The position numbers were made by a program, and so were the translations under genes. Shown piece by piece: positions 34,120 through 42,757 of a DNA stretch of 64,000 bases. Position 1 is the stretch's first letter. Each line of letters opens with the position of its first letter. The stretch comes from Candidatus Terasakiella magnetica. GTDB taxonomy: Bacteria; Pseudomonadota; Alphaproteobacteria; Rhodospirillales; Terasakiellaceae. The notes beneath the pieces were generated by a model. The model made no database searches. It worked only from the letters and a program-made list of their open reading frames with translations, and was not told where the DNA came from. Location: the NCBI RefSeq assembly GCF_900093605.1, contig NZ_FLYE01000002.1, positions 112,818-176,817 of the forward strand, read 5' to 3'.

Positions 34120-35375
34120 GATGTCATTTTCTCCAGACAGTGACGTTTGCGTTTAAGCGCTGTGATCAGGAAAATGAGGAATAAAATTCCGCTCATTATG
34201 CCGATCAGGCTGGCAAAACGTAAAAGAAGGGTTTGTTCAAAAATAAGGGCTGTTACAGTGAGGACGACCGCAAGGATATGGGCCGGGCCAATGAAGCTGA
34301 GCAGTTTTTCATGGGCAAGTTTGCTTGGTAATTCTGGCATGCCCGTGCGCCGTGCGATTTGCATGGAAAGTAAAAACGGGATGATACGTTGTAAAATCCC
34401 GATGATGAAAGACACAAGCCAGCCCAAAAGCGCAATGATGATGCATAGCTGGACAATATAGTCATAGCGATCAGACCAAAGGGCCGCGCAGGCCAGAAGC
34501 AGGCTGGTGGGGAACATCACCCAAGAAAAGCGAATGGGCAACCATTCCGGCCCCAAGCGCGTGCGCATGCGCCCTTTTAAGATATGCACCATTTCAAAAA
34601 CATAGAGGCAAGAAGCCACAGTGGCGACAATTGGGGCGAGCTGATATTGCCCAGAAATCCATAAAGCTAAGGCAATGAAGCTGAGCATAAGGGTGATATG
34701 GCAGAGTTTATCATTTGTTGTATCACTCACAGCCAACATGGGGATCATGATCCGACTAAAGCCCAAAACGATCAGTCCCATAAAGCCATAAAGGGCAAGG
34801 CCTGCATGCATAAGCGGTCCATTCGCCATGCCAAAACTAAGATGTTCTGCCCAATCAAGGATCATCAAAGTGCCAAAGGTGGCAGCAAGGATAAGGCAAA
34901 GCGCACCGATAAAAACATGATTGCGCACGATTTTTAAGGTTTCACTGCGCAGCAAAAGGCGCACCAGCATTGCCCCATATAACAGGACTGCACCAAGTAA
35001 GAAGAGGCTGCCAAAGGTGCTGATCTGGGTAAAATAATGGGCGAAACCACCCAGCATGATTGTGGTGCCAATGATCAACAGGCCAAGTAAGATCACCACC
35101 CCATGGGGTTTATTCATAGCAGCCCCGGTTGCCACAGGCAGCATTTGCATAGAGGCGCCAAAGGCGGTGCTGAGAACCACGCCAATGCTAAACATATGTA
35201 GGCAGGCCAGAACTGGACCAAAGCCGCCACTAAAGGAGGCAATATTATCGGCCTGAATAAACAGAAGAAGCCAGCCAAGGGGAAGGCAGATTAAGGCAAA
35301 TGAAAAAAAGCTCAGCGGGATCCATTCCGGCAGTAATCTTTGTTCTGCCCCAAATGGCAGAGTGCCGCCCATCAT
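34116..35375 (-). CDS. NnrS-like polytopic membrane protein
   Basis: 419-residue inner-membrane protein with about 12 hydrophobic helices. Conserved-looking segments include CLHMFSIGVVLSTAFGASMQMLPVATG and MHAGLALYGFMGLIVLGFSRIMIPMLAV, whose histidines and FGFSRIMIPML pattern resemble NnrS and heme-copper-oxidase-like proteins linked to nitric oxide. Overlaps the DUF2249 gene at its start and the hemerythrin gene at its end. The assignment to NnrS is by similarity of layout and context, not by a full motif match. Confidence 0.72.
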   Translation of the reverse strand: MMGGTLPFGAEQRLLPEWIPLSFFSFALICLPLGWLLLFIQADNIASFSGGFGPVLACLHMFSIGVVLSTAFGASMQMLPVATGAAMNKPHGVVILLGLLIIGTTIMLGGFAHYFTQISTFGSLFLLGAVLLYGAMLVRLLLRSETLKIVRNHVFIGALCLILAATFGTLMILDWAEHLSFGMANGPLMHAGLALYGFMGLIVLGFSRIMIPMLAVSDTTNDKLCHITLMLSFIALALWISGQYQLAPIVATVASCLYVFEMVHILKGRMRTRLGPEWLPIRFSWVMFPTSLLLACAALWSDRYDYIVQLCIIIALLGWLVSFIIGILQRIIPFLLSMQIARRTGMPELPSKLAHEKLLSFIGPAHILAVVLTVTALIFEQTLLLRFASLIGIMSGILFLIFLITALKRKRHCLEKMTS

Positions 35376-35695
35376 GCAGTTTTACTTTCTTTGAAAATCT
35401 TCAAGGTGACGCCTTTGGGTGTTTTCTCAAGGACTTCCCAGCTCCATCCGTTTTCATTGAGGTGAGGGAATAATTGAATAGGGGAATGCGGATAAAGTCC
35501 TTCAAAATGTTGCTCAGTACTAAGCTGCTCAAGGATTTTAAGGGTGCCAACCATGGGCGTAGGTGCACTTAGTCCGGTGAGATCTGCAAAAACACAGTTA
35601 TCTTTTATTTCGACCCGATCTTTAAGTTCTGGTAGGTCCCATCCTTCAGGGATTTTACCATCGCAGGGGTAGTTATTGTTTGCTTTAATTGTCAT
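35372..35695 (-). CDS. DUF2249-domain protein
   Basis: 107-residue protein. The C-terminal half (NGWSWEVLEKTPKGVTLKIFK) is typical of DUF2249 domains, which often accompany hemerythrin and denitrification genes; here the N-terminal part carries a predicted DLTGLSAPTPMVGTLKILEQL element of the same fold (SirA-like). ATG 35695 is used. A TTG 24 bases upstream is poorer, and neither has a ribosome binding site. A box centred near 35737 would place the transcript start almost at the ATG, so a leaderless message is possible. Confidence 0.78.
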   Translation of the reverse strand: MTIKANNNYPCDGKIPEGWDLPELKDRVEIKDNCVFADLTGLSAPTPMVGTLKILEQLSTEQHFEGLYPHSPIQLFPHLNENGWSWEVLEKTPKGVTLKIFKESKTA

Positions 35696-35730
35696 ATGCA
35701 GATTTATGCCGATGTTCAAAGTCTATTACA

Positions 35731-35744
35731 TTGATGCTGATCAA
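35731..35744. promoter_or_regulatory. FNR/NnrR-type binding site
   Basis: TTGATGCTGATCAA fits TTGAT-N4-ATCAA exactly, the consensus of FNR, Dnr and NnrR regulators. Centred about 42 bases before the DUF2249 ATG, it should activate the DUF2249-NnrS-like-hemerythrin operon under low oxygen or NO. Confidence 0.8.
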
Positions 35745-35866
35745 GCTTGTGTAAAGGGGTGTTGATGGATCTGTGAAGCTATCGTAAGATAACCAATAAA
35801 GTTTTTCCCATTCAAGAAGGAAAAACAGGAAAACAGGTAGAATGTTTTTGTCCGCAGGAGGCTTTT

Positions 35867-36826
35867 GTGTCGACACGTCATAGCGAGCATCAGTTCGCCA
35901 TCCGTTTGATGGAACATCTTGTTGTTCCAACCTTTGTGCTTGACCCGCAAGGGAATGTCATCATCTGGAATAAAGCTTGTGAGCGCCTGACAAAGGTGAA
36001 GGCTGAAGAAGTGCTGGGAACCAAGGATCATTGGAAAGCTTTTTATGAAGAAAGCCGTGTATGTCTGGCTGATCTGGTTTTAAATTCAAAGACGGAACAG
36101 TTAGAAGAGCTTTATCTTTCTCACAGTCCTAAACAAGATATATATGACGGGGTGCGCGCAGAAAACTGGTGTGTGATGCCACGTGCCTCTAAACGGCTGT
36201 ATCTGGCGATTAATTGTGGGCCGATTTTTGATGACGATGGCCATATTATCGGGGTTGTTGAAACCCTTCGCGATATGACAGAACAAAAACAGGCAGAACA
36301 AGCCCTTGAAAGCCTCGCCCATAAAGACGGTTTGACCGGTCTTGCCAATCGCCGGTCTTTTGATATGTGTCTGGAGACAAACCTCCTTCATGCACGCCGT
36401 GAACAAGAACATTTGGCTTTGCTCTTATGTGATGTGGATCATTTTAAGCTTTATAATGATACCTATGGTCACCAAAAAGGCGATGATTGCCTGAAGGAAG
36501 TGGCACAGGCTGTGGGTAAACAGATTTTTCGCGCGACCGATATGGCAGCACGTTATGGCGGTGAAGAGTTTGCCATGATTATTCCGACGTCCGATGAAGA
36601 GGGCGCTCAACGGGTTGCAAAGCGTGTCCAAGAAGCGGTTTATGAGCTGAATTTAGAGCATAACTCCAGCCTGACAGATGACCGGGTGACCATGAGTGTG
36701 GGGGCAGTTTCCCTTATTCCTGGTGAGGATGTTAGCCCGTCAGTTTTGATTGAAATGGCTGATCAAGCCCTTTATCAGGCTAAGGAAGCAGGGCGAAACC
36801 GTATTTGTATGTTTCAACAAGCCTAA
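35867..36826 (+). CDS. PAS-GGDEF diguanylate cyclase
   Basis: 319-residue cytosolic protein. PAS domain about residues 10-140 (FVLDPQGNVIIWNKACERLT, then VETLRDMTEQ), and GGDEF domain about 150-315 with ARYGGEEFAMIIP. The inhibitory site RxxD (RATD) sits exactly five residues before GGEEF, so product inhibition is expected. Start is GTG at 35867 with AGGAGG 5 bases before it. Convergent with another GGDEF gene; their stops overlap in CTAA. No EAL domain. Confidence 0.93.
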   Translation: MSTRHSEHQFAIRLMEHLVVPTFVLDPQGNVIIWNKACERLTKVKAEEVLGTKDHWKAFYEESRVCLADLVLNSKTEQLEELYLSHSPKQDIYDGVRAENWCVMPRASKRLYLAINCGPIFDDDGHIIGVVETLRDMTEQKQAEQALESLAHKDGLTGLANRRSFDMCLETNLLHARREQEHLALLLCDVDHFKLYNDTYGHQKGDDCLKEVAQAVGKQIFRATDMAARYGGEEFAMIIPTSDEEGAQRVAKRVQEAVYELNLEHNSSLTDDRVTMSVGAVSLIPGEDVSPSVLIEMADQALYQAKEAGRNRICMFQQA

Positions 36827-38004
36827 TTAATCCGGTTTCGACCGCTGCGTTTTGCTTTATAAAGTTTGTCATCCACGGTCTTAAAGAAAGTGGAAAGGTT
36901 ATGGTTTTCACATGGGGTGATGCTGCCAAGACCGATACTGATGGTGATATAGTCACTCACCATGGAAGGGCCGTGTTCGATCTTTAAGTACTCAATTGTT
37001 TCTTTAAGATGTTCAGCAACCGCATAAGCGCCTTCTCTGTTGGTGTTGGGCAAAATGCAGGCAAATTCCTCACCACCATAACGCGCCACCAGATCGCTTG
37101 TGCGATTGACTTCTTTGGATAGGGTTTGGGCAACTGTAATAAGGGTTTCATCGCCTTTGGCGTGACCATATTTATCGTTATAAAGTTTAAAATAATCAAT
37201 ATCGATGAGGATCAAAGACAGGTCAGTTGATGATTTAAGGGCCTGATCCCAAGAGCTTTGTAAAAACTCATCAAAAGCACGGCGATTAGGGATATCTGTA
37301 AGAGCATCTGTGTTTGAAATATCGTGCAGTTTTTCTGTATCTTCATCAACACGGCGCTTAAAACGGTTTTCACTTAAGAGAACAAACCAGCTGATCAACA
37401 GGGCAATAACCACAGCTGCCGCGCTCAATAAGATCATATTATTTTGCGCTTTATTGATTTCTTTTTGGGCTTTCACAGCTTCGCGTTTGGAGGCTTTTTC
37501 AAAGACTTTAACAAAAGCATTTAGACTGTTCAGGACGTCAATCTGAGCAATGACACCATTAAAAAGTTTTTTTCGGGTCTCCATGGACCAGTCTTCTTCA
37601 ACGACCTCAATCATCGCTTTTTCAATGATGGGACGGGCAAGGCGGATATTGTTTTCAAGGGTTTCTAAAGCACGGGCCTCTTCAGTTGTGAGGTTGAGCT
37701 TTTGTAAAACTTCACGGGCTTTTAAAAAACGCCCGGCCTCATTTCGAAAGGCTTCTAGTTCAACGTCCCTGTCAAAATAATCATCAAGTGTTGAGGCAAT
37801 GGTTAAACGAAAAGAACGTTCACGCACAGACTCGCGCATAAGAAAGGCGGCATTGACTTTCTCGCGATAAGCCGCATCGCGTGTCCAGGCTTCTTGGGTT
37901 TGGGTAAGATGTTGATAGCCGATATAGATACTGGCAACCATGCAAAGCATGATTGATGCAATACTGAGAACAAGAAAAAAGAAAGTCGTTCTAGATTGTT
38001 GCAT
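36823..38004 (-). CDS. Membrane-bound diguanylate cyclase
   Basis: 393-residue protein. N-terminal membrane helix (about residues 8-30), a long helical periplasmic region (about 31-190, with a DDYFDRDVELEAFRNEAG segment), a second membrane helix (about 193-213), then GGDEF (about 235-393) with ARYGGEEFACILP and the RxxD site RTSD five residues upstream. ATG 38004 follows AGGGGA with 5-base spacing; an ATG 36 bases upstream lacks a site. The four-helix-bundle sensor resembles those of chemoreceptors, though the ligand is unknown. Confidence 0.9.
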   Translation of the reverse strand: MQQSRTTFFFLVLSIASIMLCMVASIYIGYQHLTQTQEAWTRDAAYREKVNAAFLMRESVRERSFRLTIASTLDDYFDRDVELEAFRNEAGRFLKAREVLQKLNLTTEEARALETLENNIRLARPIIEKAMIEVVEEDWSMETRKKLFNGVIAQIDVLNSLNAFVKVFEKASKREAVKAQKEINKAQNNMILLSAAAVVIALLISWFVLLSENRFKRRVDEDTEKLHDISNTDALTDIPNRRAFDEFLQSSWDQALKSSTDLSLILIDIDYFKLYNDKYGHAKGDETLITVAQTLSKEVNRTSDLVARYGGEEFACILPNTNREGAYAVAEHLKETIEYLKIEHGPSMVSDYITISIGLGSITPCENHNLSTFFKTVDDKLYKAKRSGRNRIN

Positions 38005-38078
38005 ATGTCCCCTGTTCCTACCTATAAGCCTATAAAACATATATGTATTAATGGGGTAATGGCAAGTCTGATATTGTT

Positions 38079-40025
38079 TTACTGCCAGCGTGAATGTTGT
38101 TCCATACGATGAAAGGCCACAGGTTTTTCATCGCTAAGAAACTGCCTAAAACGCCATGGACGCCCGTTCTCATCCAGTTCAACCAGCCCAATGCCTGCCC
38201 CATTTAAGGTTCGACGCCCATCGGCATGACCATCGGGCTTTCTGGGGATAACGCGCATGCGCCTGCGTTTTGTAAACCAGTTTAACGGTGATTGAGGGGC
38301 ATAAAGCCAGCGGTTGACGATATCTAAAATATTAAGCAGCTTTTTTGGAAATTCGTTTTTTAGTCCGCTGCTGGTCACTTGCCAAATGTCCGGCCCGCCA
38401 TCGCGTCGGCGTAATTCAACGTCATAAACAAAGGAATAATGCACATCACCTGAGAGAATGACGAAGTTTTGCGGGGTTTTGGAATGTAAGAAAACATTCA
38501 AGATGGAATTGGCCGTTCCCGGGTGAGCCATCCAGTTTTCCGCATCTACCATGAGGGGCTTGCCAAGCCATGTGAAAATCCGCTGGATGGTTTCAATCAG
38601 CTTAACCCCATAGATCGGGGCGGGCGAAACAAGCAAGACACTTGAATTGCCATAAAGCTTTTGTTGCAAATCGCCCAAGGCCTCCCAATCCAGCAGGCCG
38701 GAGGGTTTTACCATGGAACTTTCAGAGCGCCACCTGCGTGTGCGCGAGTCAATCACAATAAGGGGCGGGCTGGTCGGCCAGTCATATTCCCAGCCTTCAA
38801 AGCCGAGAATATCCTGAATGAAATCATCATGGGCCTGCCCGCCAAGTTGATCAAAAGCAGTTTGCAGCCGATCAAAAAGAGGGTCTTCAAAATGCTCAGG
38901 GCAATTGCCCCAACCTTGATTGATCAAATAAGCCGTCAGGCTGTTACCAATCATGCGTTTGGAAAAAGGATGGTTATAAACAGCCTCTTCCCATTGGCGG
39001 TTCAGGTTCCAATCATCGGTGACATCATGGTCATCAAAAATCATTGCAACAGGGATATGGGCCATGAGGCGGCGCACAAAGGCAAGCCCGTTTATAAAAC
39101 GCTCAAGGATTTGTTTTTCTTTTTCAAATAGCTCTTTTTCTTCAGCACTTAGATGTGGGGGAACATGAAGGCAGGCAAGGCCCCAAGGCTGAGGTGACCA
39201 GACCATGAGATACATGACCAGATTTTCATGCAGGCTGATCAGGTGGTTATGAGCGGTATCGGTTGTGAAAATCGGTTTTTGAACCCCGCCAAATAGAACA
39301 TCAAGCAAGGCACGATTACCCTCAACCGTGGGCAAGAGATGTTCCCGATTATAATAACAGTTTCGATGCTGATAGAGGCTGTCGGTGTTGGGCACAGCAG
39401 GGACTTGTAAACTGCTGAAATCTTCACTTGGCGCATTGAGCTTTTCAATGACCCCGTGAATGGCGCGCAACATGGGGCCAGCCACATCATCAGCATAAAT
39501 CTGATCCCCTGAAAGCACCAGCATGGACGGCCATGTGGGGAGGTCTTGTGTTGAGGCATCTTCAAGGCTGAGAAGGTTTTGTAGCAGGCGGTCGCCTTCA
39601 ATCAACCCATCAGGGGAGTCATGATGAGGTTTGCGACAGGAACCATGAATGACAGAACCCACATGGCTTGGGATTTTAAAACCAAGGCTATCAAGCCCGT
39701 TATAAAGCAACTCAGGGGAAAGTTCTGTGAGGTCCTGCCAATCCTGCTGGGCCGTTTTGAGCTCTAGCTTATAGTTGATCCACTCATCATGGGGGAGGGG
39801 ATGGTCAAAAGAAACATCCACCATGGCGTAAAACAGGTTGGGTGCTGCTTTAAGCTGGCGCAGCCCTTGCCCGCCTGCCTTTAAATGGAAAGACTGTTGA
39901 TCAAAAGAAAGTTTGATCTCGCTTTCTTTAGTGAGGGCAAGCCAAAGCGCAAAGCGATCAGCACTGACGCGCCGCAGGATGGGGCCAGCAAGGACAAGGG
40001 GAAGCGTCGCGGGGCTATCGTTCAT
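38079..40025 (-). CDS. PhoD-like alkaline phosphatase
   Basis: 648-residue metallophosphoesterase of the PhoD/PhoD-like family. Metal-binding motifs: VLSGDQIYADDVAGPM near residue 168, MIFDDHDVTDDWNLNRQW near 320, and ILSGDVHYSFVYDVELRRRDGG near 520. No signal peptide is visible, unlike secreted PhoD, and the extra N-terminal beta domain (1-110) is the PhoD N-domain type. Likely a cytosolic or peripheral phosphodiesterase. Stands alone on the minus strand between signalling genes. Confidence 0.85.
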   Translation of the reverse strand: MNDSPATLPLVLAGPILRRVSADRFALWLALTKESEIKLSFDQQSFHLKAGGQGLRQLKAAPNLFYAMVDVSFDHPLPHDEWINYKLELKTAQQDWQDLTELSPELLYNGLDSLGFKIPSHVGSVIHGSCRKPHHDSPDGLIEGDRLLQNLLSLEDASTQDLPTWPSMLVLSGDQIYADDVAGPMLRAIHGVIEKLNAPSEDFSSLQVPAVPNTDSLYQHRNCYYNREHLLPTVEGNRALLDVLFGGVQKPIFTTDTAHNHLISLHENLVMYLMVWSPQPWGLACLHVPPHLSAEEKELFEKEKQILERFINGLAFVRRLMAHIPVAMIFDDHDVTDDWNLNRQWEEAVYNHPFSKRMIGNSLTAYLINQGWGNCPEHFEDPLFDRLQTAFDQLGGQAHDDFIQDILGFEGWEYDWPTSPPLIVIDSRTRRWRSESSMVKPSGLLDWEALGDLQQKLYGNSSVLLVSPAPIYGVKLIETIQRIFTWLGKPLMVDAENWMAHPGTANSILNVFLHSKTPQNFVILSGDVHYSFVYDVELRRRDGGPDIWQVTSSGLKNEFPKKLLNILDIVNRWLYAPQSPLNWFTKRRRMRVIPRKPDGHADGRRTLNGAGIGLVELDENGRPWRFRQFLSDEKPVAFHRMEQHSRWQ

Positions 40026-40078
40026 GTCTATCGTTTCAGTTTCTCAAATACAGAAGAGAACTGATGGTATAAAGCGCT

Positions 40079-41065
40079 TTATTCTATGTCAACGACGATG
40101 CTGACTTCATTGCCTTTATCATTATACGTCAGGCTCGGAAAAGCCAGATGCAGGGCAATGGCAACACCACGGCCATGTTTGGCAAGCATAAGCTCAGGTG
40201 AAAATTCAGAATATTGACGCCAGTTAAAGCCTTCGCCTTGATCTTTGATGTTAAAGAGCAATTGTGTATCCGTTCGTCGATAATCAATTTCTACAAAGCG
40301 ATCTTTATATTTATCATCTTGAAGGCGCTTTGCCGTTTCGATTTCCAGCTGCTTTTCTTCTAACAGGATACTTTTCTTTTCATAGCCAATTTCAAGGTTG
40401 CCATGCTCAATCCCGTTCATGAAGACCTCAATAAAGCCAATAATGGCGCTTTCCGGTTCTGGGCAGAGGTGGGATAGGGTGTTGGCAACATTGCTTGCCT
40501 GTTCGGGCGTCTGGATTTTGAATTGGGCTTGATTGAGACATTGAATGCTTTGAATAGGCTGGCGGGCCAGCTTTGACAGGCTGTCATAATTTTCAATCAG
40601 GGCCTCAATCTCAGGGTCATTGTCTTTTGCAGTGGCACTGATGAGGAAATTGAGTGTTTTTTGCAGCTTACTTTCCACATGGGCATCCATACGCTCACGT
40701 GCATTATGCAAGGATTGGATCGTCGCAATGAGTACATCAAAGTCGATGGGTTTTCTAAGATAGTTTGTCACGCCCAAACGGCGGCCTTTAATCTCGTCAT
40801 CGCGCGAGACAAGTGCTGTTAAAAAGACAAAGGGGATGGCAGCAAATTCTTTGGATGTTTTCTGGATTTTCTCAAACAGCTCATATCCATCCATCTTGGG
40901 CATGGAAATGTCAGAAATGATCACATCGGGTGTATCATTTGTAATCAGCTCGAACGCTTCTTGGCCGTTATTAGCTTCACGTACATCATAACCGTTATAG
41001 CGAAGTTCATCGACGATTTCTTCTCGCAGATCGACTTCATCTTCGACAATAAGAATTTTTACCAT
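40079..41065 (-). CDS. Receiver-HATPase fusion response regulator (1)
   Basis: 328-residue protein. REC at residues 1-120 (ILIVEDEVDLREE, phospho-Asp in VIISDISMPKMDGY, FLTALVSRDDEIKG, LRKPID), a coiled middle (125-200), and an RsbW/anti-sigma-type HATPase domain (about 200-328). The latter has FIEVFMNGIEHGNLEIGY (N box), IKDQGEGFNW (G1) and HGRGVAIALHLAF. Paralogue of 52029-53033 with the same layout. Divergent from the histidine kinase at 41246 (180-base gap), a likely partner. The HATPase may phosphorylate a STAS partner; none is seen here. Confidence 0.88.
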   Translation of the reverse strand: MVKILIVEDEVDLREEIVDELRYNGYDVREANNGQEAFELITNDTPDVIISDISMPKMDGYELFEKIQKTSKEFAAIPFVFLTALVSRDDEIKGRRLGVTNYLRKPIDFDVLIATIQSLHNARERMDAHVESKLQKTLNFLISATAKDNDPEIEALIENYDSLSKLARQPIQSIQCLNQAQFKIQTPEQASNVANTLSHLCPEPESAIIGFIEVFMNGIEHGNLEIGYEKKSILLEEKQLEIETAKRLQDDKYKDRFVEIDYRRTDTQLLFNIKDQGEGFNWRQYSEFSPELMLAKHGRGVAIALHLAFPSLTYNDKGNEVSIVVDIE

Positions 41066-41245
41066 GGGTTCCCTAGATATCTTTTTTTTATATCATTTGG
41101 TTAACTATAGCAGAAAACATTACGATCCGTGATACGGTATTTTACGCGTTGGGAAAGCTACTTAATACCTTTGAGATATTTTTTGCCCTATCTGCATAAT
41201 TATCAGAATGTTATGATTTAAGAAGATCGGGCAGGGGATGAATAA

Positions 41246-42757
41246 ATGGCTAGCTTTGAAATTGATGGCGCCGGGCAAAAAAATAGATGGGTTGATAAAC
41301 TGGGTTTAACCAGCAGAACAACACGTCGCGCGTTGGTCTGGATTATCCTCATCGGTTTTATTGGTTCTTTCTCTTTGACCGGCTATCAGTTTTTTAGGGA
41401 TAAAGCAGAACGCATTGCCCTGCTTGAAGATGAAATTCAGGCCTTGGGTAAAGTGTTTGCAGCTGGTCTTGCCCAAAGTTTATGGGTGCTTGATATAGAC
41501 CAGATTGAAAACCAGCTTAAAGGTGTTGTTGAACTGCCGCTGGTTTCTGGCATTATTTTGGATGGTGAAAATAAAATCCAGTATCAATATGGCAGCACCA
41601 TCAAAGACGAAAGGCAATTACAAGCGAGCTTTCCCATTGCTTATCAGGAATTAGGAGAGGTTTTTGCACTGGGTGAATTGATCATTGTGCATGATCTGGA
41701 AAAAGATATTGATGAGATTTTCTCTCAACAATTGATCAATTTTGTCGGCAACACACTCGTTATCTTATTGATTGCCCTGAGTGTCTCTTTGGTGTTTCAG
41801 GTTTTTGTCATCCAGCGTTTGATGGGGATTATCAGTGAGCTTAATAACATCTCAGCGGCTGATCTTCGCACCTTACCAGAGCGGGACCATCTTGAAGATG
41901 TATCAGAAGATTGGGATGAGCTTGATGCCTTGGCACGCTCAGTTTATGTGTTGCGCCAAACTGGATATGAGGTTTTAAGCGAGGCTGACCGAAAAGGCGC
42001 GGTTATGCGCAACCAGAATGTCGAGCTCTATCAAGCATTGGAAAATGAGCGCAAAATTCGTGAGCAGCACCGCACCTTTGTCACCATGGTTTCCCATGAG
42101 TTTAGAACCCCGCTTGCCGTGATTGATAATATTGCCCAAGGGGTCATTCGCAGGCAGGCCACCATGTCACCTGAAGATATTGAAAAACGCATGGTGAAAG
42201 CGCGCACCGCTATTAACCGGCTAACCTCTTTGATGGAAAGTGTGCTTGTTTCTGAGCGTATGGAAGAAGGCGCGATCAAACTGGATATTCATAAAGTTGA
42301 GGTTAAAGGCTTGATTGAAGGGATTGTGGAAACCCAACGTCGTTTTGTGAAACATGAGCTCAATTGTCTTTATAAAGAGTTGCCAGAAGAAATTGATGGT
42401 GATGTGCAGATGTTGCGTCTGGTTTTAGAAAACCTGATCGTGAATGCCTGTAAATATTCGCCTGATGCGGACCGTGTGGATATTGAGGTCTGGTGTGAAA
42501 GTGACATGGTATATATCTCCATTCGTGATTATGGCATCGGCATCCCGAAAAAAGACCGTGAACGTATGTTTGAACGTTTCTTTCGCGCGAGCAACGTCAC
42601 AGGGATTTCAGGTTCCGGTATTGGCTTGAACACAGCGCGCAATATTATTGAACTTCACGGTGGTAAAGTGAGCTTGGACTCACAAGAAAATGTCGGCACA
42701 ATTTTTACCGCTTCTCTTCCGCTTGGGGAAGACGTTGATCATCATGAGACTGTGTGA
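41246..42757 (+). CDS. Membrane sensor histidine kinase
   Basis: 503-residue kinase. First membrane helix about residues 30-50 (ALVWIILIGFIGSFSLTGYQFF), a periplasmic sensor of about 110 residues, second helix about 167-190, a HAMP-like linker, DHp domain with VSHEFRTPLAVID (phospho-His near residue 281), and CA domain with NLIVNACKYSP, DYGIGIP and GSGIGLNTA. GGGGATG-type site precedes the ATG. Divergent from the receiver-HATPase gene. The sensor resembles the small alpha/beta periplasmic PAS/sCache type. Confidence 0.92.
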   Translation: MASFEIDGAGQKNRWVDKLGLTSRTTRRALVWIILIGFIGSFSLTGYQFFRDKAERIALLEDEIQALGKVFAAGLAQSLWVLDIDQIENQLKGVVELPLVSGIILDGENKIQYQYGSTIKDERQLQASFPIAYQELGEVFALGELIIVHDLEKDIDEIFSQQLINFVGNTLVILLIALSVSLVFQVFVIQRLMGIISELNNISAADLRTLPERDHLEDVSEDWDELDALARSVYVLRQTGYEVLSEADRKGAVMRNQNVELYQALENERKIREQHRTFVTMVSHEFRTPLAVIDNIAQGVIRRQATMSPEDIEKRMVKARTAINRLTSLMESVLVSERMEEGAIKLDIHKVEVKGLIEGIVETQRRFVKHELNCLYKELPEEIDGDVQMLRLVLENLIVNACKYSPDADRVDIEVWCESDMVYISIRDYGIGIPKKDRERMFERFFRASNVTGISGSGIGLNTARNIIELHGGKVSLDSQENVGTIFTASLPLGEDVDHHETV

